Shown: positions 41,566 to 45,727 of the stretch, in pieces
How positions within the stretch are numbered: the stretch's first letter is position 1
Layout: each line of letters starts with the position of its first letter
Origin: Propionibacteriales bacterium
GTDB taxonomy: Bacteria; Actinomycetota; Actinomycetes; Propionibacteriales; Nocardioidaceae
Direction of reading: 5' to 3'
DNA: 45,727 bases
NCBI GenBank assembly: GCA_009377795.1
Contig: WHTJ01000028.1
Span: 1-45,727 of the forward strand
Position numbers and translations under genes: made by a program
Notes under the pieces: generated by a model
What the model was told of the DNA's origin: nothing
The model's input: the letters and a program-made list of their open reading frames with translations, nothing else
Databases searched by the model: none

Positions 41566-42969
41566 ATGAACCCGACTCGGACCTGGGCCCTCGCCCTCAC
41601 CTCCGTCGGCTCGCTCATGGCCGCCCTCGACACGCTGGTGGTGACGACCGCCCTCACCACCATCAGGCTGGATCTTGGTGCGTCGATCCAGGAGCTGGAA
41701 TGGACGGTCAACGCCTACAACCTCAGCTTCGCCGTACTCCTGATGACCGCCGCCGCGCTGGGCGACCGGATCGGACGCCGGCGGGTCTACGCCGCCGGGT
41801 TGACGCTGTTCAGCGTTGCATCCGCCGCGTGTGCGCTGGCACCGGACATCGGGTGGCTGATCGCCGCCCGTGCGGTGCAGGGGGTCGGCGCGGCGCTGGT
41901 ACTACCGCTCGGGTTGGCCCTGTTGAGCGTGGCGTTCCCACCGGAACGCCGGGGTACGGCGATCGGGATCTTCAGCGGCATCACCGGGATAGCGGTCGCC
42001 AGCGGACCGCTGATCGGCGGCGCGGTTGCCGAGGGGCTCGCCTGGCAGTGGATCTTCTGGCTGAACGTGCCGATCGGGCTCGCGATGGTGCCCCTGGTGC
42101 TGGCCCGCCTGAAGGAGAGCTTCGGTCCGGACACCGCGGTCGATCTCGGCGGGGTCGGGCTGGTCACGGCGGGTACGTTCGGCCTGGTCTGGGGTCTGGT
42201 GCGCGGGAACATCGTGGGCTGGGCGAGTGCCGAGGTGGCCTCGGCACTCGTCGCCGGAGGACTGCTGGTCGCGGCGTTCGTCCGCTGGGAGCTTCGTACG
42301 AGACGGCCGATGCTGCCGATGCGGTTCTTCCGTTCAGCGGCGTTCTCGGCGGGGAACGCGGCGATCTTCCTGCTCTTCGGGTCGCTCTTCGGTGCGGTCT
42401 TCTTCGTGGCACAGTTCCTGCAGACCGGGCTCGGATATGGCCCGCTCGGCGCCGGGCTTCGGCTCACTCCGTGGGTGGTCACCCTGCTGATCGTCGCCCC
42501 GATCGCCGGAACCTTCGCGGACCGGATCGGAGAGCGACCGCTGATGGTCGGCGGGTTGTCGTTGCAGGCGGTCGGGATGGCCTGGATCGGGTTGATCGCT
42601 GCGCCCGGGCTCGCCTATGCGGATCTGGTCGCGCCGCTCGTGGTCGCCGGATGTGGCGTCTCGATGGCGATTCCGGCCGCCCAGAACTCAGTGCTGGGGG
42701 CGGTCGACTCCGTGGAGGGGGGCAAGGCATCGGGGGTCAGCAGCATGTCGCGTGAGCTCGGTGGGGTGTTCGGCATCGCCGTACTGGTCGCGGTCTTTGC
42801 CGGTTCGGGCGGCTACGCTTCGGCAGCGGCGTTCGTCGACGGGTTTGCCCCAGCCATCGGAGGATCCGCGGTGCTCGCGTCCGCCGGTGCCGTCGTCGGG
42901 CTGCGGCTGCCCGGGCGGCGGACACCGACCGAACCTGCGCAGGCTGAACTGCAACTGGCCCACGACTGA
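41566..42969 (+). CDS. MFS drug exporter, DHA2/EmrB-QacA type
   Basis: A 467-residue multidrug transporter from ATG 41566 after GAAAGGA. Family motifs: GSLMAALDTLVVTTALTTI (motif D1 region), TAAALGDRIGRRRVY (motif A), RAVQGVGAALVLPLGLALL and ASGPLIGGAVAEGLAWQWIF (motif C region). About 14 hydrophobic segments are present. It probably exports toxic organic compounds with proton antiport. Regulation by the divergent SigG-like factor is inferred. Confidence 0.92.
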   Translation: MNPTRTWALALTSVGSLMAALDTLVVTTALTTIRLDLGASIQELEWTVNAYNLSFAVLLMTAAALGDRIGRRRVYAAGLTLFSVASAACALAPDIGWLIAARAVQGVGAALVLPLGLALLSVAFPPERRGTAIGIFSGITGIAVASGPLIGGAVAEGLAWQWIFWLNVPIGLAMVPLVLARLKESFGPDTAVDLGGVGLVTAGTFGLVWGLVRGNIVGWASAEVASALVAGGLLVAAFVRWELRTRRPMLPMRFFRSAAFSAGNAAIFLLFGSLFGAVFFVAQFLQTGLGYGPLGAGLRLTPWVVTLLIVAPIAGTFADRIGERPLMVGGLSLQAVGMAWIGLIAAPGLAYADLVAPLVVAGCGVSMAIPAAQNSVLGAVDSVEGGKASGVSSMSRELGGVFGIAVLVAVFAGSGGYASAAAFVDGFAPAIGGSAVLASAGAVVGLRLPGRRTPTEPAQAELQLAHD

Positions 42970-42996
42970 CGTGCCACCCCACCTCCGCCACCCATC

Positions 42997-43022
42997 TCGC
43001 GCCGAGATTGCACATCTGGCCG
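42997..43022. repeat. 26-bp arm repeat, locus 13: single forward arm
   Basis: One consensus arm (TCGCGCCGAGATTGCA then CATCTGGCCG), 28 bp after the exporter stop. Confidence 0.93.
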
Positions 43023-43144
43023 ACTCGGGGTCGTCCCGTCTCGACCGGTGTGGTCATCGAAACCGACGAGGACGTCGCCAAACGTCGGGCCAGCACAGCA
43101 GCTACGTCGGTTACGGCGACTGACCGAGCCCACGGCGCCCCACC

Positions 43145-43226
43145 TCGCGTCGAGATTGCACATCTGGTCGACCACAAGTGCAATCTCGGCGCGAAGAAAA
43201 CGGCCAGATCTGCAATCTCGGCGCGA
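43145..43226. repeat. 26-bp arm repeat, locus 14: three arms (forward, reverse, reverse)
   Basis: Arms at 43145-43170, 43169-43194 and 43201-43226. The first pair meets at GGTCGACC without a loop; the two reverse arms have a 32-bp period. Confidence 0.95.
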
Positions 43227-43286
43227 AAGGGGGAGGGGGCGGCGGCGGAGCGGGGCGGGGCGGGGCGGCCGGGCGGGGCCGTCCGT

Positions 43287-44462
43287 TCAGCCGAAGTTCT
43301 TGCCCTCGCCGCGATAGGTCGCGACGGTGTCGACCAGCTGGTCGCCGCGCACGAGATGCAGTGCGTCGAAGCGCTCGCACATCTCCCCGGCCTTGGTGTG
43401 CCGCATCCACACCCGATCACCGACGCGCAACCGGCCGGCGGCCCGCCCGGTCACCGGAGTCTGCACCTCACCCGCGCCCTCGACCCGCACCAGCTCGAGG
43501 CCGTCCGGAAGGTACGGCGTGGGCAGGCGGTCCCGGCCGGCCTGTCCGGAGGCGACGTACCCGCCGCCGAACAGCGTGGCGATCTCCGGCGCCGGACGGC
43601 GTACGACGGGCAGCGCGAACAGCGGCGCCGGCCGCGGGCGGAAGCCGCGATACCGGTCGAACAACGTGGGCCCATAGAGCCCGGACCCCGCGGTCACCTC
43701 GGTCACGATCGGGTCGGCAGCACTGGTCTCCAGGCTTCCGGTTCCGCCGGCGTTCACAATCTCCAGCGGGGCGACCTCCCGCACCGCGGCGACCACGGCG
43801 GCACGACGTTGCGCGATCTCCGCCGCCGAGCGCGCCTTCATCATCCGGATCGGCGAGTTGAGGTCCTGCAGTCCGGCGATCTGCGCCTCGTACGTCATCA
43901 GGCCGACCAGGGCGAACCCGGGCCGGCGTACCGCCTCGCGCGCCAGCGCCACGGTCGGCACCGGCTCGCGCAGCGGCGACCGGCGTACGCCGACGTGCAC
44001 GCCGAGCGGACGCCAGGACGCGTCCAGGTCCAGGCACACCCGAAGCTCCGGGCGGCGCTCACCCAGCACCCGGTCGACGAAGTCGAGGTGGTCGACGTCG
44101 TCGACCATCAGCGTGATCCGTCGGCACAGCTCCGGGTCCTTCGCCAGGGCCTGGAACGCACGGCGGTCCGCCGACGGGTACGCCATCAGGATGTCCTCGA
44201 CGCCGTGCTCGGCCAGCCAGACCGCCTCGGCGAGCGCATAGCTCATGACGCCGCGAAAGCCCGGACGCGCCAGGGCGTCGTCGAGCAGGTGACGGCACCG
44301 CAACGACTTCGACGCCAGCCGGATCGGGGTGCCACCCGCGCGGCGTACGAGATCCTCGGCATTGCCGTCGAACGCGTCGAGATCCACGAGTGCGAACGGC
44401 GGATCGAGATCTGTGGTCGCGCGATCCAGGCGCTGCCGATCTGAGATCGGACGACGGTTCAT
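43287..44462 (-). CDS. D-threonine aldolase / amino acid deaminase-like PLP protein
   Basis: A 391-residue fold-type III PLP enzyme from ATG 44462. The alanine-racemase-like barrel begins PPFALVDLDAFDGNAEDLV, then TPIRLASKSLRCRHLL with the probable PLP lysine in ASKSLR. The C-terminal metal-binding part of D-threonine aldolase-like proteins has RVWMRHTKAGEMCERFDALH, with His and Cys as metal ligands. It probably cleaves or deaminates a D-beta-hydroxy amino acid. In many actinobacteria a lactone oxidase gene is adjacent; none is here. Confidence 0.85.
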   Translation of the reverse strand: MNRRPISDRQRLDRATTDLDPPFALVDLDAFDGNAEDLVRRAGGTPIRLASKSLRCRHLLDDALARPGFRGVMSYALAEAVWLAEHGVEDILMAYPSADRRAFQALAKDPELCRRITLMVDDVDHLDFVDRVLGERRPELRVCLDLDASWRPLGVHVGVRRSPLREPVPTVALAREAVRRPGFALVGLMTYEAQIAGLQDLNSPIRMMKARSAAEIAQRRAAVVAAVREVAPLEIVNAGGTGSLETSAADPIVTEVTAGSGLYGPTLFDRYRGFRPRPAPLFALPVVRRPAPEIATLFGGGYVASGQAGRDRLPTPYLPDGLELVRVEGAGEVQTPVTGRAAGRLRVGDRVWMRHTKAGEMCERFDALHLVRGDQLVDTVATYRGEGKNFG

Positions 44463-44586
44463 GGCGCTGACTCCCGGTCGAATCGGGGTTGCGGCAACCG
44501 TACGCGACCGGCCGCCCGGCGCCGTCACACGTCAACGCTGTCCTGGAACTCCTCGAGATGATCCCGCGTCGACGTCCAGCGAAGCA

Positions 44587-44612
44587 CGGCCAGATGTGCA
44601 ATCTCGGCGGGA
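44587..44612. repeat. 26-bp arm repeat, locus 15: single reverse arm
   Basis: One reverse arm, 22 bp after the inferred native stop of the PPOX gene, so it keeps the usual position just downstream of a stop codon. It is read through only because of the frameshift in that gene. Confidence 0.92.
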
Positions 44613-44633
44613 AGAATGCGGCCAGTCGGCGGC

Positions 44634-45090
44634 TCACGCGCGCCGCCGCCGCTCCAACCCCGCGGCCCGGGTGCCATGAGGTGATCTCGAGATGATCGGC
44701 CGGATCCCCGACCCGGGTCAGGACCACCTCGGTCACATCGAGCCGGAACCGGTGCGACTCGCCCTGCGCGGCCGGATCGGAGACCTCGATCGCGTGACCC
44801 GCGACCTTGGCCTCACCCTGCCAGGCCGAGGGATCGTCGTCCGGCGGATCGACCGTCGGGGAGTGGAGCGCCAGCCGAGGATCCCGGCGCAGGTCGAGCG
44901 CCTTCAGCGCACCCGGCATCGATCCGAGCCACAGCTCGCCGCCGGAGAACTCGACCTCGGTCCCGCTGATCCGTGGCGAGCCGTCGCGTCGCAGCGTGGC
45001 CACCGTGCAGTGCTTGCGGACCGCGAAACAGTTGCGGACCGCGGCGATGAACTCCGGCTCCGTGTCCGCTATCTCCTGCCAGCCGACCAT
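44634..45090 (-). CDS. PPOX (pyridoxamine 5'-phosphate oxidase-like) family protein, frameshifted near its end
   Basis: From ATG 45090 the frame encodes a split-barrel flavin/F420-type protein: FAVRKHCTVATLRRDGSPRI, SGTEVEFSGGELWLGSMPGA and LDLRRDPRLALHS. The family's ending, SWHPGRGV, is reached, but an extra G near 44652 shifts the frame. Without it the protein would end ERRRRA with TGA at 44636-44634, about 151 residues. As sequenced, the frame runs on through repeat locus 15 and into the aldolase gene in another phase to 44059 (343 residues). A sequencing error or a true mutation are both possible. Confidence 0.75.
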
Positions 45091-45147
45091 GCTCGTGACC
45101 CTGCCAGAACGCGCCGACAATCGCGCATCCGGCCGCGCGCGGCCGGG

Positions 45148-45616
45148 CTAACCGTCCGGCCCGGGGGCGGCGCCGTGCAGCTCGGGCAGCACCTGATCGC
45201 GGCCCCAGAGGTACATGAGCAGCGCCTCGCCGGTGCCCTCGAGGTCGGGGCCCTCGCCGTACGTCCATTCCACGTCGGTCGCCACCAGCCGCCTGCCCAC
45301 GGCTCGCTTCGCCTCGGTGGAGAAGGACGAGTTGGTGGTGATCAGGTGCAATGTGGCGAGCAGGTGCTGCTCCGGTACGTCGGTTCCCAGGCGCAACGGC
45401 CGCCGGATGTCCTGGTGATGCACGATGTTGTCGACCAGCACGAGGTGGGGCGCGGCCCGCATGAGGCGCAGCATCCGATCGCTGCGAAGGAGCTCCACGA
45501 TCGTGTCGTCGGACAGCTGTGACCACCGAGCGGCGGTGTGGACGTTGAAGCGATCGTGGTCGAAGCCCGCGAGCGCCATGCCGAGCAGGAACATCGGCAT
45601 CGTCTGGCCGGCGTAC
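45148..45616 (-). pseudogene. Maleylpyruvate isomerase family gene truncated by an IS element
   Basis: The frame carries the middle and end of a mycothiol-dependent maleylpyruvate isomerase/DinB-like protein: MPMFLLGMALAGFDHDRFN, VLVDNIVHHQDIRRPL with metal-site histidines, and ATDVEWTYGEGPDLEGTGEA. The first 50 or so residues, including the usual W-x-A-P-S-L-C-x-G-W segment, are missing because the IS end begins at 45617. An internal ATG at 45600 could give a short product of 150 residues. Confidence 0.75.
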
Positions 45617-45727
45617 TGAGGTTCCCCCGGTTCTCCGGTGACTGGATTATCTGGTTTCGGTTGGGGGTTCGGGGGTCGTAGCTGACTCGTGGTGGGTGTG
45701 CTGTCTGTGCCACGTCTCCTCGTACTC
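45617..45727 (-). mobile_element. End of an IS3-type element with transposase C-terminus
   Basis: On the minus strand a frame enters from the window edge and reads EYEETWHRQHTHHESATT to TAA 45649-45647, resembling the P-x-E-Y-E-x-W end of IS3-family transposases. The terminal sequence TGAGGTTCCCCCGG begins at 45617 and directly abuts the broken isomerase gene, as an IS inverted-repeat end would. The rest lies outside the window. Confidence 0.5.

Larger units (their letters stand above)
42970..43286. other. 317-bp intergenic region holding two repeat loci and an unassigned segment
   Basis: Between the exporter stop and the aldolase stop. It has a single arm at 42997-43022 and a three-arm locus at 43145-43226. 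The 120 bp in between has a short open plus-strand frame (TGVVIETDEDVAKRRAST) that I cannot assign; it may be a gene remnant. A G-rich tract follows at 43228-43280. Confidence 0.6.

Noticed and set aside
44059-45090. A single 343-residue PPOX fusion protein
   Set aside because: The extension is out of phase with the aldolase gene it overlaps, has no family similarity, and is explained by a one-base frameshift before a native-looking stop.
45103-45115. GCCAGAACGCGCC as a third copy of the second repeat family
   Set aside because: Only 13 bases match one arm and no left block is found nearby, so it may be chance.
1-45727. tRNA, rRNA or riboswitch genes
   Set aside because: I saw no tRNA cloverleaf signatures, rRNA stretches or recognisable riboswitch cores on either strand.

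Overview
This is a GC-rich chromosomal segment of an actinobacterium. The evidence is the biotin synthase partner BsaP next to bioB, a mycothiol-type maleylpyruvate isomerase family gene, a SigG-like ECF sigma factor with a SnoaL-like tail, heavy GTG start usage and several apparently leaderless promoters. Frequent GTACG-type words suggest Propionibacteriales, but I cannot fix the taxon by eye. Both ends look like IS insertion points: an IS110-type transposase tail at the left edge (2-97) and an IS3-type end at the right edge (45617-45727).

Layout. 43-10483 is a minus-strand catabolic operon led by a TetR regulator: a decayed TIGR03084-type gene, AtuA family protein, acyl-CoA dehydrogenase, carboxyltransferase beta, biotin carboxylase alpha, a second acyl-CoA dehydrogenase, and an enoyl-CoA hydratase, ending near an ECF sigma factor. 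It resembles the atu/liu type of route, in which a branched enoyl-CoA is dehydrogenated, carboxylated and hydrated. 10662-12918 holds a GNAT, a quinone oxidoreductase and two small genes. 12934-18756 is the biotin block: bsaP and bioB on minus, bioA-bioF-bioD on plus, with a PAP2 membrane enzyme between them. Biotin made here would serve the carboxylase. 18684-24315 has a cyclic-nucleotide-domain protein, an orphan gltD, a penicillin-binding lipoprotein, a repetitive secreted protein and an acetoacetate-decarboxylase-like protein. 24389-32578 is a beta-oxidation region: fadB-fadA, a MerR regulator, a beta-propeller lipoprotein, and an acyl-CoA dehydrogenase with an alpha-methylacyl-CoA racemase. 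32655-35964 is divergent glpK/glpD. 36043-45616 has regulators and enzymes: SHOCT membrane peptide, MpaB-type oxygenase, PqqD-domain protein, WYL regulator with DinB, SigG-like sigma with an MFS exporter, D-threonine aldolase-like protein, PPOX protein and a truncated isomerase.

The most striking content is a dispersed repeat. A 26-bp arm (core TCGCGCCGAGATTGCA followed by a ten-base variable half ending in CTGGCCG or GTGGTCG) occurs about 35 times in 15 loci, as single arms, inverted pairs forming large hairpins, and tandem arms at a 31-32 bp period. All six frames of the arm are free of stop codons. Two loci lie inside conserved genes, the biotin carboxylase and bioD, adding roughly 30 residues in frame and leaving the catalytic motifs intact. 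Most other copies lie within about 10-30 bp of stop codons or directly upstream of a Shine-Dalgarno sequence inside operons. This is similar in behaviour to Rickettsia palindromic elements and mycobacterial MIRUs, but I do not recognise the sequence. A second, rarer inverted repeat occurs at 692-757 and 19167-19226.

Regulation can be read at several points. A TetR operator overlaps the promoter of the atu-like operon. Two near-identical dyads, each within a 19-bp-spaced promoter, tie the MerR gene to both fadA-fadB and the racemase-dehydrogenase operon. A BioQ-like box overlaps the bioA promoter. A palindrome sits between the WYL regulator and dinB. Several genes are eroded: the TIGR03084 gene (two internal deletions), a PEBP lipoprotein (one in-frame deletion), the PPOX gene (one-base frameshift before its stop) and the isomerase (cut by the IS).
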